Of a stretch of 60,986 nt of DNA, positions 52,251-60,986 are shown one piece after another (the stretch's first letter is position 1; every line of letters starts with the position of its first letter). Source of the DNA: Streptomyces longispororuber. Lineage in GTDB: Bacteria > Actinomycetota > Actinomycetes > Streptomycetales > Streptomycetaceae. Made by a program: the position numbers and the translations under genes. The stretch lies in assembly GCF_024448165.1 (NCBI RefSeq), contig NZ_JAMOLN010000035.1, positions 1-60,986 of the forward strand, given 5' to 3'. The notes under the pieces were generated by a model that ran no database searches, was not told the origin of the DNA, and saw nothing but the letters and a program-made list of their open reading frames with translations.

Positions 52251-52279
52251 ACGGCCCGCCGGCGGGGGAGGCGGGCCGT
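52251..52279 (+). promoter_or_regulatory. Leader hairpin of the betaine transporter operon
   Basis: ACGGCCCGCC (52251-52260) pairs perfectly with GGCGGGCCGT (52270-52279), followed by CTTGGTT, ending 24 bases before the start codon. It may be an attenuator, or the terminus of an unseen upstream transcript. Confidence 0.55.
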
Positions 52280-52303
52280 CTTGGTTCGACCCGAGAGGTG
52301 TAT

Positions 52304-53440
52304 GTGTCCAGGCTTGAAGCCGAAGACCTGTACAAGGTGTTCGGCAGACGACCCACTGAGGCGGTGGAAGAACTCCGCCGCGGAGCCGACCGTGAGGAGC
52401 TGCGCGCCAACGGGACCACTGCCGCCGTGATCGACGCGTCCTTCACGGTGGAACCCGGCCAGATCTTCGTCGTCATGGGTCTGTCGGGATCCGGCAAGTC
52501 CACGCTTCTGCGGATGCTCAACGGACTCCTGGAGCCCACGGCGGGACACGTCCGCTTCGACGGCCAGGACCTGACGCAGCTGTCCGCACGCGAACTGCGC
52601 GAGGTGCGCTCGAAGAAGATCAGCATGGTCTTCCAGCACTTCGCGCTCTTCCCGCACCGCTCCGTCCTGGAGAACGCGGCCTACGGCCTCGAGGTGCAGG
52701 GCGTCCCGCGCGCCGAGCGCGAGAAGCGGGCCCACGACGCGCTGGAGCTGGCCGGTCTGAAGGGCTGGGAGAAGTCCTTCCCCGACGAGCTGTCCGGCGG
52801 CATGCAGCAGCGTGTGGGCCTGGCCCGCGCGCTCGCCACCGACGCGGACCTGCTCCTCATGGACGAGTCGTTCAGCGCGCTCGACCCGCTGATCCGGCGC
52901 GACATGCAGGACCAGCTCCTGGAGCTCCAGAAGACGCTGAAGAAGACCATCGTCTTCATCACGCACGACCTGAACGAGGCCATGCGCCTGGGCGACCGCA
53001 TCGCCGTCATGCGGGACGGCCGCATCGTCCAGATCGGCTCGTCCGAGGACATCCTCGTCACGCCGGCCAACGACTACGTCGCGTCCTTCACCCAGGACGT
53101 CGACCGCTCCCGCGTGCTGACCGCGGGCGCGATCATGGCCACGCCCGACAAGGCGTACCGGGCGGCCGAGGCCCCGGCCACGGTCACCGAGGACACCCCG
53201 ATCATCGAGCTGTTCACGCCCTGCGCGACCAGCGAGACGCCCGTCGCCGTGACCGGCGACGACGGCAAGCTGGTCGGTGTCGTCCCGCGGGAGCGGCTGC
53301 TCGCCGTGCTCGGCGAGCCGATGAAGTCCGTGGAGAACGGCACCTCCGTGGTGCAGCAGGACGAGGAACCGAAGGACGCCGTCCCGACGCCGCGTGGCGA
53401 GGGCGACGGACCGGTGGAGAAGGTGAACGCCGGTGCCTAG
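52304..53440 (+). CDS. proV: Glycine betaine/proline ABC transporter ATP-binding protein
   Basis: 378 residues from GTG 52304 (GAGAGG 5 bases upstream; GTG 52298 also in frame). Typical ProV/OpuAA: N-terminal YKVFGRRPTEAVEELRRG, Walker A VVMGLSGSGKST, SGGMQQRVGLARAL, LLLMDESFSALDPLIRRDMQ, and ITHDLNEAMRLGDRIAVM. The C-terminal part (about 270-345) is a CBS-like region that in OpuA senses ionic strength; only one CBS (TSETPVAVTGDDGKLVGVVPRERLLAVL) is clear. It energises uptake of compatible solutes during osmotic stress. It overlaps the next gene by 8 bases. Confidence 0.95.
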   Translation: MSRLEAEDLYKVFGRRPTEAVEELRRGADREELRANGTTAAVIDASFTVEPGQIFVVMGLSGSGKSTLLRMLNGLLEPTAGHVRFDGQDLTQLSARELREVRSKKISMVFQHFALFPHRSVLENAAYGLEVQGVPRAEREKRAHDALELAGLKGWEKSFPDELSGGMQQRVGLARALATDADLLLMDESFSALDPLIRRDMQDQLLELQKTLKKTIVFITHDLNEAMRLGDRIAVMRDGRIVQIGSSEDILVTPANDYVASFTQDVDRSRVLTAGAIMATPDKAYRAAEAPATVTEDTPIIELFTPCATSETPVAVTGDDGKLVGVVPRERLLAVLGEPMKSVENGTSVVQQDEEPKDAVPTPRGEGDGPVEKVNAGA

Positions 53441-56042
53441 GATTCCCTTCGGTGACTGGGTCAACGACGTGGTCGAGTGGCTGCTCAACCACATGTCGTG
53501 GCTCTTCGACTTCTTCAAGACCGTCTTCGACGGCCTCTACAACGGCATCGCCGACGTGCTGCAGGCCCCCGAACCGCTGCTCCTCGCGGGCATCTTCGCG
53601 GTCATCGCGTTCTGGCTGCGCGGCACGCTCGGCGCGGTGCTGACCTTCGTCGGGTTCTGGTTCATCGACAACCTGGAACTGTGGGACGACGCGATGCTGA
53701 CGCTGTCGCTCGTCCTGGTGTCGACGATCATCGCGCTGGTCATCTCGGTGCCGCTGGGCATCTGGGCGGCCCGCTCCAACCGGGTCAGCGGCCTGTTCCG
53801 GCCGGTCCTCGACCTGATGCAGACGCTGCCCGCGATGGTCTACCTGATCCCGGCCATCCTGTTCTTCGGCTCCGGCGCCCCCGCCGGCATCGTCGCGACC
53901 CTGATCTTCGCGCTGCCCCCGGGCGTGCGCATGACCGAGCTGGGCATCCGGCAGGTCGACAAGGAGCTGGTCGAGGCCGCCGACGCGTTCGGCACCAAGC
54001 CGAGCAACACCCTGTGGCGCGTCCAGCTGCCGCTCGCCCTCCCGACGATCATGGCCGGTGTCAACCAGGTCATCATGCTGGGCCTGTCCATGGCCGCCAT
54101 CGCGGGCATGGTCGGCACCGGCGGTCTCGGTGGCGCGGTCAACGAGGCCATCGGCCAGCTGAACGTGGGCCTCGGCGCCGAGGCCGGCATCTCCATCGTG
54201 ATCCTGGCGATCTACCTCGACCGGATGACCAGCTCGCTCGGCCAGCAGGTCTCCCCGCTCGGCCGCCGCGCGCTCGCCAAGGTGCGTTCCGCGCAGGGCC
54301 TGAAGATCTGGTCGTACCGGCCCCGTCCGGTCGTCGCCGTGGTCGGTGTCGTCGTCCTCGCGCTCGTCGCGGGCGGCATGGGCATGTTCGGCAGCTCGCC
54401 CGCCTCCACCACGGCGAGCGACAGCACGAACGTCGGCCAGGGCAAGAAGCTCTCCATCGGCTACATCCCGTGGGACGAGGGCGTCGCCTCCACCTTCCTC
54501 TGGAAGGAGATCCTGGAGCAGCGCGGCTTCGACGTCGAGGCCAAGCAGATGGACGCCGGACCGCTCTACACCTCCCTCGCGCAGGGCAGCACCGACTTCG
54601 AGACGGACTCCTGGCTGCCGACGACGCATGCCGAGTACTGGAAGAAGTACGGCAAGCAGCTCGAGGACCTCGGATCCTGGTACGGCCCCACGTCCCTGGA
54701 GCTGACCGTCCCCGCCTACATGAAGGACGTCAACTCCCTCGAGGACCTCAAGGGCCAGGCGTCGAAGTTCGGCGGCAAGGTCACCGGCATCGAGGCGAGC
54801 GCCGGCATGATGGGCATGCTCAAGAAGACGGTGCTCAAGGAGTATGGCCTCGACAAGGAGTACAAGGTCGTCGACAGCTCCACGCCGGCGATGCTGGCCG
54901 AGCTGAAGCGCGCGTACGCCAAGAAGCAGCCGATCCTCGTCACGCTCTGGTCGCCGCACTGGGCGTACAGCGACTTCAAGCTGAAGAAGCTCAAGGACCC
55001 GAAGGGCGCCTGGGGCAAGGGCGACGGCGTGCACACGCTGTCCCGCAAGGGCTTCAGCGGGGACAACCCCGAGGTCGCCCAGTGGCTCAAGGACTTCAAG
55101 ATGAGCGAGAAGCAGCTCACGAGTCTCGAGGCCGAGATCAACAAGGCGGGCAAGGGCAACCAGCAGGACGCCGTCAAGGCATGGCTGAAGGACAACCCGG
55201 ACGTCGTCGACCAGTGGGCTCCGGTCAAGAAGCAGTCCGACTCGGACGAGAACAAGCGTCCGGTGAACGTCGCCTGGTTCCCGTGGGACGAGGACATCGC
55301 GGTCACGTACCTCTGGAAGAACGTCCTGGAGAAGCGCGGCTACAAGCTGAACCTCAAGCAGATGGACGTCGGCCCGGTCTACACCGGCCTGGCCAGCGGT
55401 GACCTCGACGTCAACTTCGACGCCTGGCTGCCGTACGCCCAGAGCAACTACTGGAACAAGAACAAGGCGAACCTGAAGGACCTGGGCACCTGGTACAGCC
55501 CGACCTCGCTGGAGCTCGCCGTGCCGTCCTACGTGAAGGACGTCAAGTCCCTCGCGGACCTCAAGGGCAAGGCCAAGACCTTCGACGGGAAGATCGTCGG
55601 CATCGAGCCGGGCACCGGTGAGATGCAGCTCCTGAAGAAGGACGTGCTGCCGGGCTACGGCCTGGACAAGGAGTACGAGGTCGTCGACGGCTCCACGCCG
55701 GCGATGCTGGCCGAGCTCAAGCGCGCCCTGGCGAAGAAGGAGCCGATCGCGGTCGTGCTCTGGTCGCCGCACTGGGCGTACAGCGAGTACGACCTGACCA
55801 AGCTGGCCGACCCGAAGAAGAAGTTCGGCGAGGGCAACACGATCCGGACGATCTCCAACAAGGACTTCCCGAGCAAGTACCCGCAGCTCACGAAGTGGTT
55901 CAAGAACTTCAAGATGAGCGAGGACGAGCTGGGCAGCCTGGAGGCCGAGATCAAGAAGCAGGGCCAGGGGCACGAGGAGGACGCCGTCACCACGTGGCTC
56001 AAGGCGCACCAGGACGTCGAGAAGCGGATGACCGCTTCCTGA
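53433..56042 (+). CDS. Betaine ABC transporter permease fused to two substrate-binding domains
   Basis: 869 residues from GTG 53433. Residues 1 to about 290 are a ProW-like permease (WLFDFFKTVFDGLYNGIADVLQ, LDLMQTLPAMVYLIPAILFFG, EAADAFGTKPSNTLWRVQLPLALPTIMAGVNQ). A further membrane helix at about 312-330 leads to two extracellular OpuAC-type binding domains in tandem, about 338-600 and 608-869. Both keep the paired aromatic motifs for betaine (YIPWDEG/WFPWDED, DSWLP/DAWLP, LWSPHWAYS twice) and end in a similar helix (DFKMSEKQL/NFKMSEDEL). With a dimeric transporter this gives four binding domains per complex. The fusion explains the lack of a separate binding-protein gene. Confidence 0.94.
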   Translation: MPRIPFGDWVNDVVEWLLNHMSWLFDFFKTVFDGLYNGIADVLQAPEPLLLAGIFAVIAFWLRGTLGAVLTFVGFWFIDNLELWDDAMLTLSLVLVSTIIALVISVPLGIWAARSNRVSGLFRPVLDLMQTLPAMVYLIPAILFFGSGAPAGIVATLIFALPPGVRMTELGIRQVDKELVEAADAFGTKPSNTLWRVQLPLALPTIMAGVNQVIMLGLSMAAIAGMVGTGGLGGAVNEAIGQLNVGLGAEAGISIVILAIYLDRMTSSLGQQVSPLGRRALAKVRSAQGLKIWSYRPRPVVAVVGVVVLALVAGGMGMFGSSPASTTASDSTNVGQGKKLSIGYIPWDEGVASTFLWKEILEQRGFDVEAKQMDAGPLYTSLAQGSTDFETDSWLPTTHAEYWKKYGKQLEDLGSWYGPTSLELTVPAYMKDVNSLEDLKGQASKFGGKVTGIEASAGMMGMLKKTVLKEYGLDKEYKVVDSSTPAMLAELKRAYAKKQPILVTLWSPHWAYSDFKLKKLKDPKGAWGKGDGVHTLSRKGFSGDNPEVAQWLKDFKMSEKQLTSLEAEINKAGKGNQQDAVKAWLKDNPDVVDQWAPVKKQSDSDENKRPVNVAWFPWDEDIAVTYLWKNVLEKRGYKLNLKQMDVGPVYTGLASGDLDVNFDAWLPYAQSNYWNKNKANLKDLGTWYSPTSLELAVPSYVKDVKSLADLKGKAKTFDGKIVGIEPGTGEMQLLKKDVLPGYGLDKEYEVVDGSTPAMLAELKRALAKKEPIAVVLWSPHWAYSEYDLTKLADPKKKFGEGNTIRTISNKDFPSKYPQLTKWFKNFKMSEDELGSLEAEIKKQGQGHEEDAVTTWLKAHQDVEKRMTAS

Positions 56043-56062
56043 TCCTGACCTCCGCGTCCCGA

Positions 56063-56112
56063 AGGGGGGTGGGTCGCCGCACGGCTGAGGCTGTGAGGCA
56101 ACCCACCCCTCT
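56063..56112 (+). terminator. Terminator after the betaine transporter operon
   Basis: AGGGGGGTGGGT (56063-56074) pairs with ACCCACCCCTCT (56101-56112), one mismatch, followed by TTCC. Confidence 0.7.
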
Positions 56113-56157
56113 TTCCGTTCCGGTCCCGGCGCCCGCGTCCCTACGCTCGAAGACGCC

Positions 56158-57144
56158 GTGATCGATGTCCGTCAGGGCGCCTGGGTGGGCGCCCTCGTCG
56201 CCGCCGCGCTCGCCGCCGTCCTGCTCATCGCGCAGCTGCCCGCCGCCAGCGCTTCCCCGGCCTCGCCGGCCACCGCCCGTTTTGCGGCACTTGCGGCCGA
56301 TGTCACCCAGGCGGACGGCCACCACTACGCCGCGACCGACGACACCGGCCGCACCATGGACGCCGCCCAGATCGTCCAGCACGCCGACGGCACCTACCTG
56401 GCCGTGTACCACACGATGCTCGCCGACGGCCGCTTCCACTCCGCCGTCGCCACCTCCACCGACCTCGCGCACTGGCAGCACCGCCACGACTTCGGCCCCG
56501 GCTCCAGCCAGCCCACGCTCGCCGCCGACGACCGGGGCGGCTACGTCCTCGCGTACGAGAAGGACCCGGACAACCACATCGCGGTGCGCGGCTACGCCGG
56601 CCTGGCCGACCTGCTCGCCGGCCGCGCCGCCGACGCCTTCGACGCGCCCCGCACCCTCTCCGCCTGCGCCGAGGGCACCCCGGCGATCACCGCCGCGCAC
56701 GGCCGCACCGTCGAACTGACCGGCCACTACCGCGCCGACTGCGACACCGACCGCCAACTCACCGCGACGCTGACGGACTTCACCACCTGGCACGCCACGG
56801 CCGCGCCGCGCGTCGACCGGGCCATAGAGGCGTACGGGAACAGCGGCAACATCGGCGACCGCGCCCCGCTCGACCTGGCCGGGCGGCGGATGGTGCTCAT
56901 CGAGGGGCAGCGGTGGCGCGACGACTTCGGCAGCTGGGCCACCTACGCCTACGATCCCGTCACCGGCCGTGCCGACCGGCTCGCGCTGCGCACCCACGGT
57001 GGCTCCACCGCGTTCGCCAATCCCTCGGCGACCCTGATCACCGATCCGGACGGCCACCCGGCGCTGCTGGTGAGCCTGTTCGTCCCCGGGGAAGGCGCGG
57101 CGCCGGGGGAGAAGGGGCAGCTCGTCTACTGGCGGGAGCTGTAG
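56158..57144 (+). CDS. Secreted protein with beta-propeller-like (GH43-type) fold, function unknown
   Basis: 328 residues from GTG 56158, with no clear SD. VGALVAAALAAVLLIAQLPAASAS is a signal peptide with an Ala-Ser-Ala cleavage site. The mature part repeats the pattern of a five-bladed propeller: DGTYLAVYHTMLADGRFHSAVATSTDLAHWQHR, SSQPTLAADDRGGYVLAYEKD, EGTPAITAAHGRTVELTGHY, GDRAPLDLAGRRMVLIEGQ, and FANPSATLITDPDGHPALLVSL. The S-TDLAHW segment is typical of GH43/62/68-like glycosidases, but the catalytic acids cannot be placed with confidence. Two cysteines could pair. It may bind or cut a polysaccharide. Confidence 0.8.
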   Translation: MIDVRQGAWVGALVAAALAAVLLIAQLPAASASPASPATARFAALAADVTQADGHHYAATDDTGRTMDAAQIVQHADGTYLAVYHTMLADGRFHSAVATSTDLAHWQHRHDFGPGSSQPTLAADDRGGYVLAYEKDPDNHIAVRGYAGLADLLAGRAADAFDAPRTLSACAEGTPAITAAHGRTVELTGHYRADCDTDRQLTATLTDFTTWHATAAPRVDRAIEAYGNSGNIGDRAPLDLAGRRMVLIEGQRWRDDFGSWATYAYDPVTGRADRLALRTHGGSTAFANPSATLITDPDGHPALLVSLFVPGEGAAPGEKGQLVYWREL

Positions 57145-57256
57145 CAGACGGCCCGATCGTGACCCACGGCTTCCTCCGCTCGCATGAAACTGTTTGACGA
57201 ACATGCGTAGGGTGCATTCAAACGAACAGGGCCGGCCGTGGGAGGGAGCGGACGTC

Positions 57257-57832
57257 ATGGATGAACACAAGGAGACACTTCGCGTGGGCGCGGCCGTCCG
57301 CCGGCGCCGTCGGACGCTCGAACTGACCCTCTCCGCCGTCGCCGAGCGCAGCGGTCTCTCCGTCCCCTTCCTCAGCCAGGTCGAGAACGAGCGGGCCCGG
57401 CCCAGCCGCCGCTCCCTGGAGAAGGTCGCCGACGCCCTCGGCACCACCGCCGTCGAACTCCTCGCCGCCGCCGACCCGGCCCGCACCGTGGACCTGGTCC
57501 GCGCGGACGACACCACCGTCGCCGAGCAGGGCACCGACTTCGTCGTACGGTCCCTGGTGCGCGGCCACCACCAGATGCACGCCCAGGAGTTCGTCGGCGA
57601 CCACGACCCGGGCCGCGAGTTCCAGCTCCGCAACGACGTCCTGATGCACGTCACGGAGGGCGCCGTCGAGGTGGAGGCGGAGGGCCGCGCCTACCGGCTC
57701 GTGCGCGGCGACACCCTGTATCTGACCGGTGGCGTACGGCACCGGTGGCGGGCGGCCGTGCCGGACGCACGGGTCCTCGTGGTCGCCGTCGCCGAGCACA
57801 TCGACGCCGTCGACGAGCCGGGCCCGAAGTAG
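57257..57832 (+). CDS. XRE-family regulator with C-terminal cupin domain
   Basis: 191 residues. Helix-turn-helix at about 10-65 (GAAVRRRRRTLELTLSAVAERSGLSVPFLSQVENERARPSRRSLEKVADALGT) and a cupin at about 110-185 (DVLMHVTEGAVEVEAEGRAYRLVRGDTLYLTGGVRHRWR), the layout of PuuR/SutR-type repressors that sense a small ligand. GGAGGG lies 11 bases upstream. TTGACG at 57194-57199 and TAGGGT at 57208-57213 are promoter-like, within the imperfect inverted repeat GTTTGA...TCAAAC (57193-57222). It starts a three-gene unit. Confidence 0.9.
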   Translation: MDEHKETLRVGAAVRRRRRTLELTLSAVAERSGLSVPFLSQVENERARPSRRSLEKVADALGTTAVELLAAADPARTVDLVRADDTTVAEQGTDFVVRSLVRGHHQMHAQEFVGDHDPGREFQLRNDVLMHVTEGAVEVEAEGRAYRLVRGDTLYLTGGVRHRWRAAVPDARVLVVAVAEHIDAVDEPGPK

Positions 57833-57839
57833 CGAGGCC

Positions 57840-58562
57840 GTGCGCGTCGTCTCCCTCGTCCCGTCCCTGACGGAGGCGGTCGCCGTGACCCTGCCCGGGG
57901 CGCTGGTCGGCGCCACCGACTGGTGCACGCACCCCGCGGACCTCGCCGTCCCCCGGATCGGCGGCACCAAGAACCCGGACGTCCAGGCGATCACCGCGCT
58001 GCGCCCCGACCTCGTCGTCGCCAACGAGGAGGAGAACCGGGCGCCCGACCTCGCGGCGCTGCGCGCGGCCGGCGTCCAGGTCCTCGTCACCGGGATCCGC
58101 GCACTCCCGCAGGCGCTGAGCGAGCTGGACCGGGTGCTGCGGGCCTGTGGGGCGGTGGCGCGGCCGCGCTGGCTGGACGAGGCGGAGGCGGCGTGGAGCG
58201 GGCTCGCCCCGCCGCTCACCCGGCGGACGGCCGTCGTCCCCATCTGGCGGCGGCCCTGGATGGTGCTCGGCCGGGACACCTTCGCGGGCGACCTGCTGCG
58301 CAGGCTCGGCGTCGACAACGCCTACGAGCGGCACGCCGAGCGCTACCCGCGGGTGACGCTCGACGAACTCGGAGCGGTCGAAAAGGACTTGGTGGTGCTG
58401 CCCGACGAGCCGTACCGTTTCACGGCCGAGGACGGCCCGGAGGCGTTCGACGTCCCGGCGGTGCTGCTCGACGGGCGGCACCTCACCTGGTACGGGCCGT
58501 CGTTGGCGCGGGCGCCCGAGGTGATCGGCGCCGCACTGCGGCAGGGACGGGAGGATCGGTGA
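57840..58562 (+). CDS. Helical-backbone metal-receptor (BtuF-like) protein without signal peptide
   Basis: 240 residues from GTG 57840. RVVSLVPSLTEAVAVTLPGALVGATDWCTHP, the RIGGTKNPDVQAITALRPDLVVANEEENR region and VLVTGIRALPQALSELDRVL are typical of periplasmic B12/iron-siderophore receptors (BtuF/FhuD fold). It has neither a signal peptide nor a lipobox, so it is probably cytoplasmic, which is odd for the family. It lies 7 bases after the cupin regulator and overlaps the next small gene. Ligand unknown, perhaps a corrinoid or metal chelate. Confidence 0.85.
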   Translation: MRVVSLVPSLTEAVAVTLPGALVGATDWCTHPADLAVPRIGGTKNPDVQAITALRPDLVVANEEENRAPDLAALRAAGVQVLVTGIRALPQALSELDRVLRACGAVARPRWLDEAEAAWSGLAPPLTRRTAVVPIWRRPWMVLGRDTFAGDLLRRLGVDNAYERHAERYPRVTLDELGAVEKDLVVLPDEPYRFTAEDGPEAFDVPAVLLDGRHLTWYGPSLARAPEVIGAALRQGREDR

Positions 58563-58747
58563 GCAGGAGGCGCTACGTCGCCCGGGGCGTGCCCGGCGGC
58601 TACCGCATCTGGGACAACGCGGGCCGCCGCTGGTGGGGCGACCACTACGAGCTGTGCCCCGACGACCTGCTGACCGAGCTCAACGGCGCGGCGCGTCCGG
58701 ACCGGATCACCGCACTCCTGCGGCGGTACCGGTCCCTGAAGCGCTGA
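58559..58747 (+). CDS. 62-residue basic/aromatic small protein
   Basis: Starts at GTG 58559 overlapping the previous stop (GTGA). The protein begins MSRRRYVARGVPGGYRIWDN and continues AGRRWWGDHYELCPDDLLTE, ending LLRRYRSLKR. It is Trp/Tyr/Arg-rich with one cysteine and no membrane segment. The tight coupling supports expression; I do not recognise the family. Confidence 0.7.
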   Translation: MSRRRYVARGVPGGYRIWDNAGRRWWGDHYELCPDDLLTELNGAARPDRITALLRRYRSLKR

Positions 58748-58774
58748 CCGCCACCCGGTGACCTCCCCGGCGGC

Positions 58775-59869
<1,095 letters not shown>

Positions 59870-59917
59870 GACTCCACAGTCGCCCGGGAGTACGCCCCCC
59901 ACCAGGGACGTTCCCAC

Positions 59918-59933
59918 TATGGGGACATAAACT
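59918..59933 (+). promoter_or_regulatory. LysR promoter and palindrome between divergent genes
   Basis: TATG-GGGA-CATA (59918-59929) is a LysR-style dyad. It overlaps TAAACT (59928-59933), a -10 box placed 6 bases before the LysR-type ATG, implying a leaderless, autoregulated transcript. The 70-base gap also holds GGGACGTTCCC (59905-59915). Confidence 0.55.
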
Positions 59934-59939
59934 GGCCTT

Positions 59940-60884
59940 ATGAGCAGGGAGCGCACGCCGAGCACGGACCCCACGAACCCGTCGCCGCCGGGGGCGCTCG
60001 GGCACCGCGTGCCCGACCTCGGTGCGCTGGAACTGCTGCTGGCCGTCGCCCGGCTCGGCAGCCTCGGCGCTGCCGCGCGCGAACTGGGCATCACCCAGCC
60101 GGCGGCCAGCAGCCGCATCCGCTCCATGGAACGGCAGCTCGGCCTGGCCCTGGTCGACCGGTCGCCGCGCGGCTCCCGGCTCACCGACACCGGAGCGCTG
60201 GTCACGGACTGGGCGCGGCGGGTCGTGGAGGCGGCGGAGGAGTTCGACGCGGGGGCGCAGGCGCTGCGCGACCGGCGGGACTCGCGGCTGCGGGTCGCGG
60301 CGAGCATGACGATCGCCGAGTACCTGCTGCCGCGCTGGCTCATCGCGCTGCGGGCGGCGCGGCCCGACACGGCGGTGTCGCTGCTCGCGGGCAACTCGAC
60401 ATCGGTCGCGGAACAGCTGCTCTCCGGCGAGGCCGACCTCGGCTTCGTGGAAGGGGTGTCGGTCGCGCCCGGCCTCGACTCCACGGTCATCGCGCACGAC
60501 CGGCTGATCGTGGTGACGGCGCCCGGCCACCCCTGGTCCCGCCGCCGCAAGCCGCTCGCCGCGGCGGAGCTCGCCGCGACCCCGCTCATCCTCCGCGAGA
60601 AGGGTTCCGGCACCCGTCAGGTCCTCGACGCGGCGCTCGGCGGCCTGGCCCGCCCGCTCATCGAGCTGTCCTCGACGACGGCGGTGAAGGCGGCCGCGGT
60701 CAGCGGGGCGGGCCCCTCGGTCCTCAGCGAGCTCGCCGTGGGCGAGGAACTCTCGGCCCGCCGCCTGGTCCGCATCCCCCTGGACGGCGCCCACCTGACC
60801 CGAGCCCTGAGAGCGGTCTGGCCCACGGGCCACCCCCCGGTGGGCCCGGCCAGAGACCTCCTGGCCCTGACCCGCACAGGCTGA
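59940..60884 (+). CDS. LysR-family transcriptional regulator
   Basis: 314 residues. Helix-turn-helix LGALELLLAVARLGSLGAAARELGITQPAASSRIRSMERQLGLALVDRSPRGSRLT, then a periplasmic-binding-like effector domain (LRVAASMTIAEYLLPRWLIALRAARP, GEADLGFVEG, STTAVKAAAVSGAGPSVLSELAV), similar to CysB/CbbR-type sensors. It probably controls the divergent TDT transporter. It has a 25-residue Pro/Thr-rich N-terminal extension and no SD. Confidence 0.93.
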   Translation: MSRERTPSTDPTNPSPPGALGHRVPDLGALELLLAVARLGSLGAAARELGITQPAASSRIRSMERQLGLALVDRSPRGSRLTDTGALVTDWARRVVEAAEEFDAGAQALRDRRDSRLRVAASMTIAEYLLPRWLIALRAARPDTAVSLLAGNSTSVAEQLLSGEADLGFVEGVSVAPGLDSTVIAHDRLIVVTAPGHPWSRRRKPLAAAELAATPLILREKGSGTRQVLDAALGGLARPLIELSSTTAVKAAAVSGAGPSVLSELAVGEELSARRLVRIPLDGAHLTRALRAVWPTGHPPVGPARDLLALTRTG

Positions 60885-60895
60885 CGCGTCTTCTC

Positions 60896-60928
60896 AGGGG
60901 CGCGGGGAACCGCGCGAGAAGCGCCACG
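60896..60928. repeat. Dispersed element, truncated and diverged copy 4
   Basis: CAGGGGCGCGGGGAACCGCG (60896-60915) then CGAGAAGCGCCAC matches the body of the 44-bp element of 49953-50040, without the left palindrome arm. It follows the LysR stop by 11 bases; the remaining bases to 60986 hold nothing I can support. Confidence 0.75.
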
Positions 60929-60986
60929 CACGGGCACCCGCACCCGCGATGAGTCGCCCCACCCCAAAACCGGTAGCGCCCCACCC

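Overview
The window is about 61 kb of very GC-rich actinobacterial chromosome, almost certainly from a Streptomyces. The evidence is a complete Pup-proteasome locus (arc, dop, pup, prcB, prcA, pafA), pafBC next to tatA/tatC, a conservon ending in a CYP157-type P450, a Pro/Trp-rich glycine-betaine ABC system, many GTG starts, and GC-rich hairpin terminators. From memory, gene order resembles the S. coelicolor SCO1620-SCO1657 region; no database was searched.

Layout. 1-9 kb: 3' end of metH, a HAD phosphatase, two tandem family-5 solute-binding lipoproteins without permeases, an orphan NarL-type response regulator, a RecB/Cas4-like nuclease and a CBS-containing site-2 protease. 9-21 kb: trmI (preceded by a 9-bp minisatellite), a secreted protein, a ferredoxin divergent from arc, then arc-dop-pup-prcB-prcA. 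A relic of an endonuclease VII gene lies between pup and prcB, and a LacI/MFS pair separates prcA from pafA. 21-31 kb: two FKBP isomerases, pafB-pafC, a zinc-ribbon ORF, a small membrane ORF, tatA, tatC, a diacylglycerol-kinase-like protein and a Ski2-like helicase.

31-39 kb (minus strand): an SsuD-like monooxygenase behind a Cys-Cys leader peptide with alternative hairpins, then a four-gene operon labelled urea carboxylase/allophanate hydrolase. Its two DUF1989 subunits make guanidine degradation the better reading. A divergent TetR gene follows. 40-47 kb: the conservon cvnABCD (rarABCD-like) plus P450, then an RluA-type synthase and an APC permease on the minus strand. The permease promoter carries the same 20-bp inverted repeat plus TTAGG that lies between the TetR gene and the guanidine/urea operon, so I predict one TetR regulon spanning both loci.

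47-61 kb: PadR plus a DrrAB-type exporter, a repeat-filled spacer, an iron-box-controlled siderophore-interacting protein, a 5'-3' exonuclease with a PHO-box-like upstream repeat, a betaine transporter whose permease is fused to two binding domains, a secreted protein, an XRE-cupin/metal-receptor/62-aa ORF cassette, and a TDT transporter divergent from a LysR gene. A 44-bp dispersed element occurs in at least three intergenic places.

No tRNA, rRNA, insertion sequence, CRISPR array or replication origin was seen. The best candidates for new biology are the leader-peptide attenuator (32013-32130), the two-site TetR regulon (38944-38963 and 47122-47141), and the endonuclease VII relic in the proteasome operon (15460-15640).
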